From assembly GCA_022605405.1 (NCBI GenBank), contig JABYQQ010000003.1, positions 1,674,001-1,738,000 of the forward strand: a stretch of DNA of 64,000 nucleotides, in the 5' to 3' direction. The notes beneath the pieces were generated by a model. The model was given only the letters and a program-made list of their open reading frames with translations. It did not search any database and was not told the DNA's origin. Position 1 is the first letter of the stretch, and each line of letters opens with the position of its first letter. The translations under genes were made by a program, and so were the position numbers. Below, in pieces: positions 12,500-24,330 of the stretch. The stretch is from Earliella scabrosa. Its lineage: Eukaryota > Basidiomycota > Agaricomycetes > Polyporales > Polyporaceae.

Positions 12500-13316
12500 T
12501 TTGAGGAACTCACATTGGATGTGCAGGTCATCTTACGCTGACGCACAGCTATTTGAAGTACCGTGCAGCGTAGCACTAGAACAAATGACATTAGTTCCAC
12601 GATGGCAAGATGCACACACTAGGAACACAAGAGCACTAACGCAGACGGAACTGTTATGTTGCACAAGATTACGCAGCAGTCCACAGCATAAACACTTGAC
12701 TCTGCTATGTGTGTTATCAGTAGACTTGTCGAACAATGGAGTTACACGACCATGTATGACTCACTTTAATGCACTATTGTAGGGACCCAGTAAGCAAGTA
12801 GGAAGCAGAGAGAGGTGGAATAGTCGGGGAACAAGACATGCAAGCCACGCAAGCGTGGACAGACCTATCGGGCGATGACAGGTTGTTTCTGTAATATTAT
12901 GGCTTATATGTGCTTGCACGGCAGGTATGCCATTCTCACGCCTGGTAGAGGAGAGACTAACTGTGACTTGCCATATCCATAGTGCGCATGCACAGCGCTG
13001 CATTCGGTGCTGTCTAGCAAGACTATCACAACGGCGAGAGGAGGTCAAACATTTCTGATATTTCCTAGCCCGTGTTCATAGGCATATATTGATGCTAATA
13101 CCTGGAAACGTTATGAGAGAGGATAAGTATACGAGTTAGAGACACGAGTTCTGAATAACTGCCAACTTAGATGGTTGTATGCTATCGTCGTTTAGAGTAG
13201 TGGTAGTCATGCGTAGTTCAGTTTTGATAGACAGGTGTTCTAATCCTTTGCAGGGCAATTTTTGACAGGATCTCCCAGACACTCGGTATGACGGAAGATA
13301 ATCGTATTTGGAACAG
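12500..13316. other. Intergenic, nothing recognised
   Basis: Short frames only. No repeats or RNA genes were seen between the 11849-12499 gene and the 3' end of the kinase gene. Confidence 0.4.
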
Positions 13317-14714
13317 TCACCAACAACGAACTACACTGTCTCGCAGGTCATCAAAATATCTATGTTTAAGAGCATGCACAAATCCGAGGCGAGCACCGGG
13401 ATCGGGAGCCATGAGGCGGCGTATGATGTCACTACAGAGGGGGTCATGGACAGAAGCCTGCAGGCGATCAGCATGAGCAGTATGAGTGACAACGGCAGGA
13501 GACGTACTGCAATCGATTTGGTCTCGCGGATTCTGATCATGGCTGCCGCATGCACCTCACGATCAAAAGGTACATCAGGATAGATCACCGTCGCTGCAGA
13601 AAGAGTGAGGCGGAATGTCCCGGGACACAAATCCTCCAATATTGACGCAGCTTCCACCGGAAATGGACCAACCAGCCGTTCAACGATAGCTACGTGCTCC
13701 CGAGGTGAGCTAATGCCGAGAGGAAACAGAGCGTGCCCCAGATACAACTCGGCGAGTACACAGCCAATGGCGAAATGATCCACAGAACGATCCCACCCTA
13801 CCCCTGCAATGCGTCAAATATTGTTCTGCGCGGTTGGGGTAATAATGAACTCACCCAAACTCACTTCCGGAGCACGATATCCGAGTGCGCCTGCATTTCC
13901 GTACGACCCCGACTCACACTCGTCGACAACACCTCCTAGATCAAGAAGAACAATCTGTGTTGATGCCAGTCGCCTCTGTCCCAGCCATAAGCAAACGAGA
14001 GACAACAACTTGAGAAGATGAAGACACGTACGCGTTCACGAAATCCATACCCTGGTTCAAAAGACATCACTGTCACAACACGAGCCGACCGTATTCCGAT
14101 ATTGTTCGGTTTAATGTCGGTATGTATAAGACCGAGGGAATGCAGATCTGCATATAACATATCAGACTGACGACAAGAGCGACTGGAACGGGAAGCTTAT
14201 ACTCACATTGCGCTGCACTCATCAATTGATATGCAATCTCCTGCATGTGACGACGAGGTAGGGGAAGAAGACCTTGCTCAACATGCAGGACATCATGCAA
14301 CGTGGCCTTGACCAGCTCGAAGACAACGCAGTGGTGACCGTCATGGTTCCCGCTGTCGAACACTTCCGCAAAATATCTATCCAAAGAATTAGCCTGTGTG
14401 AAGAGCGTAGACAGGGCAACTTACCGTATACTGGAGTTGCTGCCGAGAACTAATTTAGCGTACACCTTCTCCTCCCGGCGAACATCCGTGTGAAGCCCTC
14501 TGCCGAGATGGAGGACTTTCACAGCGACCACGGTTCCTGTGAAGACATCCTCCGCCTTGACCACAGTACCGAACGTGCCTCTACCAAGAAAGGATACAAC
14601 GCGATCTACATCTACGTCAATGACATGCCTTCTGTAAGGACAAAGAGCAGACTTACACCGATCTAACAACATACTATTGCCAGGAACGGCCACGCCAGAT
14701 CTGCATTGCGCCAT
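13317..14714 (-). CDS. LAMMER/CLK-type protein kinase, six exons
   Basis: Exons near 14714-14425, 14376-14207, 14147-14032, 13954-13855, 13797-13508 and 13457-13317 join in phase to about 368 residues. In order they show the glycine loop LGRGTFGTVVKAED, the lysine in VVAVKVL, the catalytic loop HTDIKPNN, DLG in place of DFG, GYRAPEVSLG, and DHFAIGCVLAELYLG. Next is EHVAIVERLVGPFP, the counterpart of the EHLAMMER signature, and the C-lobe ends at ALKHRYFDDL. CLK/LAMMER kinases phosphorylate SR splicing factors in the nucleus. Catalytic Lys, Asp and Asn are present, so it may be active, but the signature is diverged and it is short, with almost no N-terminal extension. The start is uncertain because more minus-strand coding sequence may lie upstream. 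Confidence 0.72.
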
Positions 14715-14749
14715 AAGCTTTGTATGGCCACATCTACTAAACGAATAGT

Positions 14750-15310
14750 GACGTACATGCTACCCGGCGGTGCATTTTCCTGCTCCGGAGGAGCAACGGA
14801 CGGTCGTGATGTGCCAGGGGAAGGGCCGAGGTCAGGTGGACCAGAAAGGTGTTCAATAGCGCTAGGGACTGCCGCTGATGCAGCCATAGGGCGAGCACTG
14901 CGAATTTCATTGTGAATGTTACGCTGGTCTACAGCGAGTATGAGCATGCAATCCGAGCGAATCGAGAGGGTGGCCGTACCGGATACCTGCTGTGGTGCAG
15001 GATGGCTGTCCGCCCATGATTGAGAGCCAAGGAGAGCTGGTCGGATACGGGGCATTGCGGTGTCAAGGAGAGCGACATAACTTCATTGGTATAAATATTG
15101 GCATACGGCATCTGCACATGAATAGCCAAGTTGAACGTTCGAACGCAACAATGATGATGATGGAACGCAACATACCTTTCCCAAGAGCGGCATGAGACTC
15201 GTCAAAACAGAGAGAACTACTCACAGCCACAGCATCGACGACACGAGCTTGTACATCAAGGACGACTCCCACCAGTGAGAAGACAGTGCCACCACGACAT
15301 TGCACCTCTC
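14750..15310 (-). other. Possible upstream exons of the kinase or a separate minus-strand gene
   Basis: Two minus-strand blocks look coding. One near 15310-15225 (TVFSLVGVVLDVQARVVDAV) ends at a GTGAGT donor. Another is around 14960-14720 and contains LILAVDQRNIHNE and a Pro/Ser linker. The first resembles the first strand pair of an OB-fold. I could not find a unique splice path between them or into the kinase. Confidence 0.25.
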
Positions 15311-15519
15311 ACGCTTCGTGAGATGACTGCGCAGTCGTTGTGAATAGCTGATAACGACTAGCAAATAAGATGGGGATGGTAGACCTATCCCTGGCGCATA
15401 GCCCACACACCAAACGTGCCACGACATAACGACAATGCGTCGCATTCGCAGGGTAGGAAAAACAGCATGGTATGATGTGCGGACACTAACACCTGCTACA
15501 GCAACAACAACTCGTACAG

Positions 15520-15942
15520 GTGTACAGAATCCCACTAGTGGGGCGTCGTTCTTTGCAAACCGTGCTGGTGCAATGCTTCGACGGCATCGATGCCACGGAG
15601 GTACCGATCATAGCACCACAGTGGTCCATCGCGGGTGTAGAAAACAAAAAAAGTGTTGCGGTACGCGAGAGAGGACCAGGCGCACCTCAATTTGTCCACC
15701 TGGACATATACTGCACCCAAGCCGACAAGGGGATGGGAGTCGTCAATGAGTTGCTGAGCGACATACGCCGTGACAACGCACCTGCAATCTGCGCCGAATT
15801 CATCGTTGTCCGGACGACTCCAGATAGACAAAAGTTGCTACACATGCAGAAGAAACACTGTGCATTAGCTGACGAAGAGGTCATAAAGTATGTCAATGCT
15901 TTTGCTACCTGCCTGCAAAGTCTCATTGACGACAACCTATAG
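15520..15942 (+). CDS. Possible ORF, unrecognised
   Basis: A 140-codon frame with a charged, protein-like composition and the ending EEVIKYVNAFATCLQSLIDDNL. No domain is recognised. The opposite strand also has long open frames here, so this assignment is weak. Confidence 0.28.
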   Translation: MYRIPLVGRRSLQTVLVQCFDGIDATEVPIIAPQWSIAGVENKKSVAVRERGPGAPQFVHLDIYCTQADKGMGVVNELLSDIRRDNAPAICAEFIVVRTTPDRQKLLHMQKKHCALADEEVIKYVNAFATCLQSLIDDNL

Positions 15943-16315
15943 AATGGCCAGAGAATTGGTGGGGATGGAGGAGACGGGTATGCTGCGGGCTGGGAAGGAG
16001 CCATGATCGAGGACGGCGCAGAGGACAGACACATAGAGTACGAGCTAGGAATCCTATGACATGGATCGCCAGGGAGATGTATCTCAGCCACACTTGGAAG
16101 GACTGCAGACGGCACGACGATGGGATGTGCGACGTTGGACGTTCAACGTTGGTGGCGACGCGTCGCGCCGTAGTCATGTGCCAAGAAGCGTGACATGACT
16201 AAGCCTTTTGTAACAAATTGTAACAAAGCGTGACGAACATGAGCCTAAACCTGTCCTATACCACGGCCCTCCGGGCACACCTGGACTACGAAGTCGTGTT
16301 ACAAATGGCTGCCCA

Positions 16316-16376
16316 CTGAAAGCATGTAAGTACTGTAGTGAATACTGAAAGCAAGTAAGTACTGTAGTGAATACTT
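16316..16376. repeat. Two-copy tandem repeat, ~30-bp unit
   Basis: The unit CTGAAAGCA(T/A)GTAAGTACTG followed by TAGTGAATA occurs twice in direct tandem, with one mismatch between copies. It lies outside any gene I can model. Confidence 0.7.
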
Positions 16377-17273
16377 AGATAATACTTACAGTCCACTCGG
16401 AGATTTCGGAGATCTTCAGTGATTAGATATCGTGTGGCGTGGGAACACCTCCTGCCTAATTGGGCTTTGATTTCGGAACCGTTCTCGGCTGTATCCGGAC
16501 TGTTACGTACCTTCGTCGTACAGTCGACCTCGCTCTCCAACTTCAATCCACGCACTCCCGTTTTATATCGGTTCGATTCCCTTCTGAATTCGCTCCTACT
16601 CCTCTATTCTCCCTTCTCGACTCTGCTCTGTCGATTCGTCCCGACTCGCCACCGCGCAAGACTCACACCCCATAGGACTTCAACTCGGACACCGTTATGC
16701 GGGAGGGGGTTGGGGAGGGCGAGGGCTCACAGTAATCAGGTCAGCGACGGCGAGATGCCACGAGGTGCGCGAAAGGTCAATTTTCTTTCGATTCATCGAT
16801 TCGATATCCTCTCCAATGTTACATAGCTCGCGCGTCGCGATGGGGTGAGTCGTCTCTGCTCCGCCCTCATTCTCTCCTTGCTCCCACTTTCGTCTCGTCT
16901 CGTTTGCTGTCCTTGTGCTCGTCGCTGTCCGTTCCCTCCCCCTCCCCCGACATCTGCTCTTCTGTCTCCGGAGAGGGCATTCCCTCGTCCTTGCTGGTAC
17001 GCATGTTCATGGAAGTCGGGCCCTCCCATCGGTCTTGAATCTCCTCGCATTTCCACGCTCTCAAACGCGTCCATTTCATCGTCCCTTTTGGTTTGTCTGT
17101 TCGTCCACCCTTTTCGCTTTGGTACCCGTTTCTCTGGTCCTGCCGTAGTAGCGTAAGAACATTTCTTTACGCGCTTTTTCGTGTGCTGACGCTTCATGGT
17201 CACCCAGATCTCTCTGTGCCCTCGAGACTCCGCGCCGTCGTCTCGTTCCGTACGCACGCCTTTTCTGGTCGGA

Positions 17274-17878
17274 ATGTCATCAGCGTCGATGGATCAGGCC
17301 GCGGCCCTCCGAGGTGGCAACGATACGCAAGGATCCAGCTTGCGTTTGGCGCGATCTGTGAGTCATGAAATAGTCTCTTATTCCATTTGTAATGACTTAT
17401 TAACATTGCGTGTAGGATAAACCGATCGTGCTTGGTGTCACCGCGCCAGAAGGGGTCACGGCCGCAGATTTGGAGGCAGCGGAGGTAATGATCCAGCTCG
17501 CGAATGGGCTTTCAAAGGCCGAGGAAGATGCGCTTGAAGAAGAAGAGGTTCTTCGCATCGTCAGTCTTTTTCCACCTCATGCATATGCGCTGTGCTAACT
17601 TCAAGTCACAGCTTTTCGGTGGTCAAAAGAGTGAGTAGCATGCAGATACACTGGTCGTGAATGATTTTGTTGTCTTGTTGATTGTTCGTCTGCTGTTCTG
17701 TACTGCTTGTCGTTCTATTTGCTGCCCGCCTGTATTCGCTGTACGCGCACATGTTCTATTGCCGTCGTTACTTGATGTACCCCTTCGGTGCCTCTCCCAA
17801 TCCAGTATCACCTCTAAGCTCTTTCCCTTTGCTCTCCCTTAGCGCCTCGTCTCAAAGTCATGACGACATCGGTTTGAA
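17274..17878 (+). CDS. Small uncharacterised spliced protein
   Basis: Four exons (17274-17357, 17416-17559, 17612-17630, about 17843-17878) join in phase to about 93 residues. Donors are GTGAGT, GTCAGT and GTGAGT. Exon 2 encodes an acidic helical segment (GVTAADLEAAEVMIQLANGL, then EEDALEEEEVLRI) that runs into a short FGGQK motif in exon 3. The codons differ from the pyrimidine-rich surroundings, which supports real coding. The third intron is long (~212 bp) and the last exon is the weakest part, so the true C-terminus may differ. I do not recognise a characterised family. Confidence 0.45.
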
Positions 17879-19631
17879 TGCCGGTACGGGCGCTCCGACT
17901 TTGATCCAGTACTCGTTCCTGGTCGCTTCTAGGACGTCTCGGTTCTCTTCGAGGAACCAACGCCAGTATCGGCATTGGTGTCCGAGTCTGCTCCCGTCTC
18001 GCGCTCTGTAGCCTCGCTTACCGCCTCGAATCCACTCGTCTCACTCCAGACTCGGGCGCCAGCCCGTTACCGTTTGGTTCCAACCTAGCGAGCAGTCAAG
18101 TCCCTCGGGCCCTCGCGAACACCGTCTGCCGCCTTCCTCGCGGCGACAACCCTCCCTTTCGAATTCTCAACTTTTGCCGTTGCTTCTGCGCTCTCCCTTT
18201 GCTCCTACCACACCTTTTCTTTTGCCTCTGACCACGACCGTCGACCTCTCCACCACCCGGTGCCCCGGAGCCCGTGCCATACCTCCACCCTCACGGTCCC
18301 TCACGGCCATCTTGACGTGCAAGGCACCTCGCCTCTACTGACCGTCACCACACTCACGGATATCAAGGCTCTCCTGCCCATGGTCCAGTCAGAAATTTTT
18401 TTCACTGTCTCTTCTCCCCCAACCTCGCTCTCGCCCGCACCGCGTCCACTCGGAGCCACCGCAGTTGGTCGCACGCGTCGCACGACGTGCTCCAAAGCCA
18501 CTGGAGACATGCCGATGGAGTCTAGGAATAGGGATATCAAGTTCGTCTTTTCTCGCCTTCACTCGTTCCCTCCCCTTTTTGTCACCTTCTCTTCACTGCA
18601 CTTCCCATCCTCGTCCGTTCACTCACTCCGTCCCTCGTTCTTCTCCCGCCTCTTTCTCGCTTCCCCCATCTCTGTCCGTCGCTCTCCCCCCCCTCCGTTC
18701 ATCATCGCTCCCCCTTTGTCCACCTCAGTCCTCGATGTCCGACCCCGACCCCTGCCCTCAAGTCAATCCCTTGCCCATGCGATGCCCCTCAGCTCGCACG
18801 CCCACGCCTCAGCTTACACGTCCACGGCTCATGCTCGCCCACCCACCCACCCACCCTCAATACTCGCGCTCAAGCTACAAGATTTCGAGGGTTTTTTTTC
18901 GAAGCGCCTCGATTTCCCTCTCCACCGTCGAGTGAACTCTCGGCGGAAAAAGGAGGAGATAGAGGATGAAGAGGCATAGCTTCCGAAGGACGCGAAAATG
19001 AAGCAGGGCGAAGGCCGAGCGTCCGCGGAGACCCTCCAGACGGCTCGTGTAGGCAGGACAAGGCCACGCAGGACTGCCGGAGCGCAGCTGGCGCGTCCGC
19101 GCAGGTTCGGAGCGGATGCGGAGAACCTCGCGAGGACGCAGGTCTTCCTCCGTCTCCGTGGTCCTCTCTTGGTCGTCGCGGCCTGTCGCGGCACATGCGC
19201 AACGAAGGACGACGCGGCGCAAGCCAGCGGAGTCCTCACTCTCTGAGCGACGCTGCTCAAGCACGCGGTGTTGCGCTCTCACCCACTTTGGGACGCCGCC
19301 TCGGGACGAGCGGTGCTCCTCGCGTTTCCGCGAATTTTCAAATATTTACGCCTTCGCGAATCTCAACTTCGACGCTCTTTCACGTTCTTTCCAACGTTTC
19401 CACACCCTGTTTCTGCGTCTTCAAGTCACTGATGTGCCTCGAACCTCGACGTTCCTGGTTCCCTCTCGCCATAGCATCCCTCTCACCGCCGCATATCAGC
19501 TCATGTCCGATTCCTTCCCCTTCCTCGTCGTTGTTCAGCCATCGCTTCCGCACCACGCTCCCTCGTCCACATCACCCGACTCTTCACTTCATCTCCCAGT
19601 ACATCCCTTATGCCCGCTTGGACTCACGGAT

Positions 19632-19850
19632 CTAGGCTTCGGTCTTAGCCGTGCAGTGCCTCGTATCTCGTCCTCGCCCTCGTTCTCTCATGTCTGGGTT
19701 TAGGCTGAGGTCTTAACCAGCTTGAGGCTCGTATCCCATCGCCCTTGTCTCGCCCGTGTCGTGCTAACATCTCGCCCTCACCCTCGTCTCGCCTTCGTCT
19801 CGTCGTCGGTTGGCCAAAGGCTGAGGTCTTAGCCGCCGTCTCTCGGTCAT
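19632..19850. repeat. Three degenerate repeats around GGTCTTARCC
   Basis: The segments TAGGCTTCGGTCTTAGCC, TAGGCTGAGGTCTTAACC and AAGGCTGAGGTCTTAGCC occur at about 19632, 19700 and 19817. They are separated by CTCGTCTCGCC-type filler of unequal length. They look like decayed tandem units. Confidence 0.5.
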
Positions 19851-20769
19851 GCGGGACATCCTACCCTCGGTGACATCATCGCTGTTGGTCCTGCGGAGTC
19901 GCTCTCCCTGGACGCCCACAGTCCGTAGGGTTGGTATGTGTGGCATGTCGTCGTACCCTCTCTCGTGTATCCCTAGGTATTAGAGACTTTAGAAAATGTG
20001 TCTTAATGGAGCTGCAGGAAATGCAAGAAAGTTGAGTTACCCTTCAATTCTCCACTGTGTATGATCTATAAAGAGTCATAACCAGGACAAGTGCATGGGA
20101 ATTGGACTGACAATCATCCAATCTTATCCTGTCCCAAAAAACTCTAACTGTGGCTGTAATCATCCTTTTGCTTATGCTACTCTCTTGGTTTCATGCCATG
20201 GCACTCATACAATGAGTATGTGTCTGAATTTGCACAAGTTCATCTCATGTCATTGATTCTGATGATCTCTAAGAGATCTAAACTTTTAACCACATCTCAG
20301 AGACATTTTAGATGTTTAAGAGCTCTTAGGGAGCATGGACATCTACTGATGACTACAGGCACATCTGCCCGGGTCCTCTTGATGCGCGGAAATGCAGACT
20401 GGGCTGGGGAAAGCATGATACATGCGTCCCGCCATTGCCCGTCCAGAGCTGTCCACCACCTGTTGTCGATGCGCTTGTGGTGCGCCCCTGTGGTGACACG
20501 AATATGTAAATAGTAATCGACGTGACTGTTTGTTAACATGCAGTATATAATACATCATACATGAGCACATTAAAGAGTTGTACGCTGGGACGGCGATGGA
20601 CGCAATGACCTGTTTAGGGCGTGTGTCCTTCTTATTGTCGGACTTACTGCATGCCATGGGTGTCACAGTAGGGGAACGTCAACGTTTACACATGGATGAA
20701 GTATAATACACGCAGAGACAGGTGGACTGTATATACACAGAGAATATCAGTACAAGCATCAATGTCCCA

Positions 20770-23700
20770 TTAAAACTTGCGCTTGATAACACTGGCAGCA
20801 AACGGAATCTCATCATCGCGGGAAGGTGCATGACGACTGCGTGTGCTCCGACGAGGTGTATCAGCTATGGAGACCTCTGCTACAGTCTGCATGACAGTTG
20901 TGTTCATTTGCATCTCTGAAGCATGAAACGACGAGTCGGGCTTCTTCGTCTATTAATATGCTCATAAGTAAGCATCTCAGCTTGTGATACTACTTAACAT
21001 ACCTGCGTCCGCTTCTGTGATTTATTGGCATTCCCTTTTGCAGAAAGTCGGGTGACATGCTTCCGTTCACCCAGATGCCGATAATATTTGACACGTTTCA
21101 GTGTACCAGAGGAAAGTGCTCGGTTTGCCCAATGAAATCCACTGTTGAACCAGATACGATCGAGAGGTGGTGTAGTTGATGAACACGCCAGATGTCCAAA
21201 CACTGCTCCTCGTGTCAATGAACGTTCAATCGACTCCTGTGGGAAATTAGCCATAGCACAATAGTGCAGATCTAGTGTTGCAGGGTCCAGTTCTACGACC
21301 GGTCGAGAACTGCAAAATGACCTGACCAGAACTGAAAAGAACCGGACCAGAACCGGAAAATTATCAGTCAAGTTATCGGTTCAGTTCCAGTTATTTTTTT
21401 CAGCCGTATATCAGAACCGGTCCATAACCGGTCCCGACCGGTCATGAACCGGTACAAATAGTACCCCATATTGTAGCCAATAATTCTACGATTCCAACGG
21501 TATATAACACTATATACTTTGAATGGGAATTGAGGGTGCTAGAATCAAAATAAACCTGCCCATTTTGGGACAGATGAGCGGTCTTTTGAGCTGACAAATG
21601 CCAACATACCCAATCTGGTAGCATAGGCGCCAGGTCCACCGCCCAAGCGCCCGCGGAAAACTCCGAAAACAAACCATCTGTCCCAATATGGGCAAGTTTA
21701 TTTTGAACATAGCACGTTCAGTTTTGATCCAAAACATATAGTTATATATACCGTTAGATTCCCACGGCTCTGGGCTACGTTTTCAGCAAAAGTTGAAATT
21801 TCAGCACAGCCGCTTTTCAACCAGTCAAGGACCGGTCATAACCGAGAACCGGACCGAGGTTCGGTTCGGTTATGGTAGAACCGAACATTTGGTCCGGTTC
21901 TCTCAAATCGGACTGGTCAAGTTCGGTTAAAAGTCCGGTTATCTCCGGAGAGGTCAAAAAACCGAACTTGACCGGACCCTGCAACACTATGCAGATCACA
22001 TAATGAACACATACCACTACACTGGCCAAAGCCATTCCATTGGCATGAGCCAGGTTAGAGAAGCGTGCTGTAACAGCAGTGACAATGTCAACACCAGAAA
22101 GAGCGCGGTGAGGACTGCCAGCAATCGCAAGTTGCATAAGATGAACATGTGCCATTTTGGATGTAAATTTTTTGCATTGAGGTGGAATTGCATTCAATCC
22201 AATGCCGTCAGCAGCCGACAGGCCAAAATGGGCGTAGATGTCTTCATCCGGAGGGCTGAGTTGACGTATGTGCTCACGATCATGCTCAGAGAGTGCCGTG
22301 GTGATTGTCGAATTAGTAGCACTTGATGATGCTATGTCTGTCATGGTGGACGGTATGGCTGACACTGATGTTGCATTGCATTGTGCTGTAGTAGATACTG
22401 CAGATTACTATGATGCTGCTCTATCATCGTCGATATACATACCATGAGTCTGTAGCGTTGATGATGTCGTGCTGATATAATCAAGGGCTGCTGGATGGTT
22501 GTTCCCGTACAGCGGATCATCTTCAGTTCAGCTTCTGAGTAACTAATTAAACATATGTATACCTTGTAAGTGCACATACCATAGTGGATGACAAAAGAAA
22601 AATCAGCTTTTCGGAGGCGATACGGATTGCGAGGAATAGCTGAAGCTACTTCAAGTTGTCAAGTGTCGCAGAAGTATTAAAAGCGAAACAACTCACGCGT
22701 CCAACCACTATGTAACTGTAATGCAAGCAGAGGTGGTCCATTGACATCTACATGTGTAGCATGGCTGACTGTTGTCTCATTCAAGTGCTGTGGGTGATCT
22801 GTAGATAAATTCACTCTCAATTTGTTCAAGTGGATTTAAATTGTAGATACCTTGCATAGTGGGAGCAAGATGACATGAAGATGCATATCCACAACAGTGC
22901 AAAGCTACAACCATCACATGTGATTCAGTATAACAGCACAATAATGTTGAACATCACAGGTCACTCACTTGTTGAATATTCATGCTGCTGCAGTTCAGAC
23001 ATTGGCTGTTCAGTACTATCGTGGTGAAAACAATGTACTATCGTGCCATCTGTCTGCTGTAGATTGTGGTCTGCTCGATGCCTTATGAGCTGTCGTCTAT
23101 AGCTCACAGAAATATAAAGTGTACCTTGCACAGCAGAAGTCTTAGCTGAAAAGCGCTGGTGTGTATATTCAGATTGAGACAACTTTGCAGCTGCCAACTA
23201 TGAGAATAATAAAACAATGGCATTCAAAATCACTCACCCAGCTCATTCTCATTCAACTGCAGTCTAAACATGGATGATTCAGAACCATCATGACTGACAG
23301 TTGCATGATGTATATGCTGAGCATAGTGATCTTGGAATCAGATTGTAAATAATCATAGTGATACAAGGGACAGATTCAATGTACCGTGTCCGATTGGCAT
23401 TAGAAGGTGTGATGGCACATATGCAGGATAATGTGAAGCTGTTGCTACTAGTTGCACTTTATCACACTAAAACAAGACAACTGAGATCACTTACTCATAT
23501 CATCACTATGGGGCTGTAGTCCATACATTAGTGCTGTAGCACTTTTCTGCTGTGTGATACCAACCTTGGTACAATGCAGTGGCTGCACACACACATCTGG
23601 TGTATGAATTGTAAGTGTATGTGGATTTGTCACATTGTTGATGAACATACCATGCTGTATGACTGGATGAGCATTTGATGTTGCACTTGGAGTACAATTC

Positions 23701-24320
23701 AGATGAGAATGAAGAGCTTATTTTATGGTCCAACTTAGTTTCCACCATGGCGCTCTAGGTAAACGCCACTCACCAGCCTGGTCATACACTGTGGCAATGG
23801 GGTTCAGCCTTTCATTCTTGACATATACATGTGGATGGTTGCAGAAAATGGAACCTGAGACAGATAGGGTGAGTTTGATAGTAAAGAATTATACAAACAA
23901 CTTACATGAAGTACAGCAGACATTTCCATGATCAGCACTTTGTCCAGACTTTATGGCCGCCAACTGTTGGCCATCTGCAAGGATTGCTCCAACACTTACC
24001 ATTTAATGCAATTTGCTGTCATTATAGCAGAGAACGTACCCTGTACAGTGACAGTAGTTGTGGTTGATACTTGCCGACATTCTGCAACATGTTGACTAGA
24101 TGCAACAGACTGATAAAGAGTATGAAATCACATACCAGAGTTGGAATGTCCTTCTAGACCCCTGCTATCTCTTGGGACAAGCGATGACGTGTCGTGTACA
24201 GGCTAACCAGTGTTAACTCAATTATCACAATACCACAGAAAAGTTACTTACTGTGTTCTCTGCAGACTGAAGAGCAGCATCATATCGCACAGTGAGATCA
24301 CAGAGACGAGCAAGATCCAT
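20770..24320 (-). CDS. Uncharacterised multi-exon protein, basic C-terminus; intron holds a hAT-type element
   Basis: The start at 24320 opens MDLARLCDLTVRYDAALQ and ends at a GTAAGT donor. Exon-like pieces with GTATGT/GTGAGT donors then continue about every 100-200 bp down to a last exon ending ASVIKRKF at 20770. The best-resolved part is 22365 to 21000: an acidic N-terminal piece, then CKKFTSKMAHVHLMQLAIAG, ALSGVDIVTAVTARF, and, after the intron bearing the element, a SIERSLTRGAVFGHL segment and IWFNSGFHW. That helix-helix-strand pattern loosely recalls winged-helix (forkhead-type) DNA-binding domains, and the C-terminal RRSTRSR is basic; both are hints only. The middle exons (22400-24200) are not fully resolved. 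The intron holding the element would be 53 bp without it. Confidence 0.5.
21273..21989. mobile_element. Non-autonomous hAT-type element A (717 bp)
   Basis: The terminal inverted repeats are TAGTGTTGCAGGGTCC on the left and its complement on the right. They are flanked by a perfect 8-bp target duplication, TGCAGATC, at 21265-21272 and 21990-21997. An 8-bp duplication with TAGTG...CAGGG-type ends is characteristic of the hAT superfamily. There is no coding capacity. The interior is itself largely an inverted repeat: 21545-21576 pairs with 21675-21706 with two mismatches, and pairing continues outward with gaps. The subterminal parts carry many ACCGGTC / AACCGGTC motifs in both orientations, plausible transposase binding sites. 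It sits in an intron of the minus-strand gene 20770-24320. Confidence 0.85.
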
Positions 24321-24330
24321 AGAGGTGAAT

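Larger units (their letters stand above)
16560..19950. other. Strongly pyrimidine-rich plus strand
   Basis: The plus strand is dominated by runs of CTC, TCG, CCCTC and CGTCTCG with very few purine tracts, especially 18540-19800. Many long open frames result on both strands, all Ser/Arg/Pro-rich, and I treat them as artefacts. Within the stretch only the small spliced gene at 17274-17878 has support. A short (CACC)n run sits near 18838-18852. Confidence 0.6.

Noticed and set aside
16560..16585. GGTTCGATTCC, a tRNA B-box-like sequence
   Set aside because: No A-box at the right distance and no cloverleaf can be drawn. Similar B-box-like strings near 2815 (minus) and 9331 fail in the same way.
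18260..19703. Long overlapping frames (up to 239 codons) on both strands
   Set aside because: They are Ser/Arg/Pro-rich and arise from the pyrimidine-rich composition. No frame has splice or domain support.
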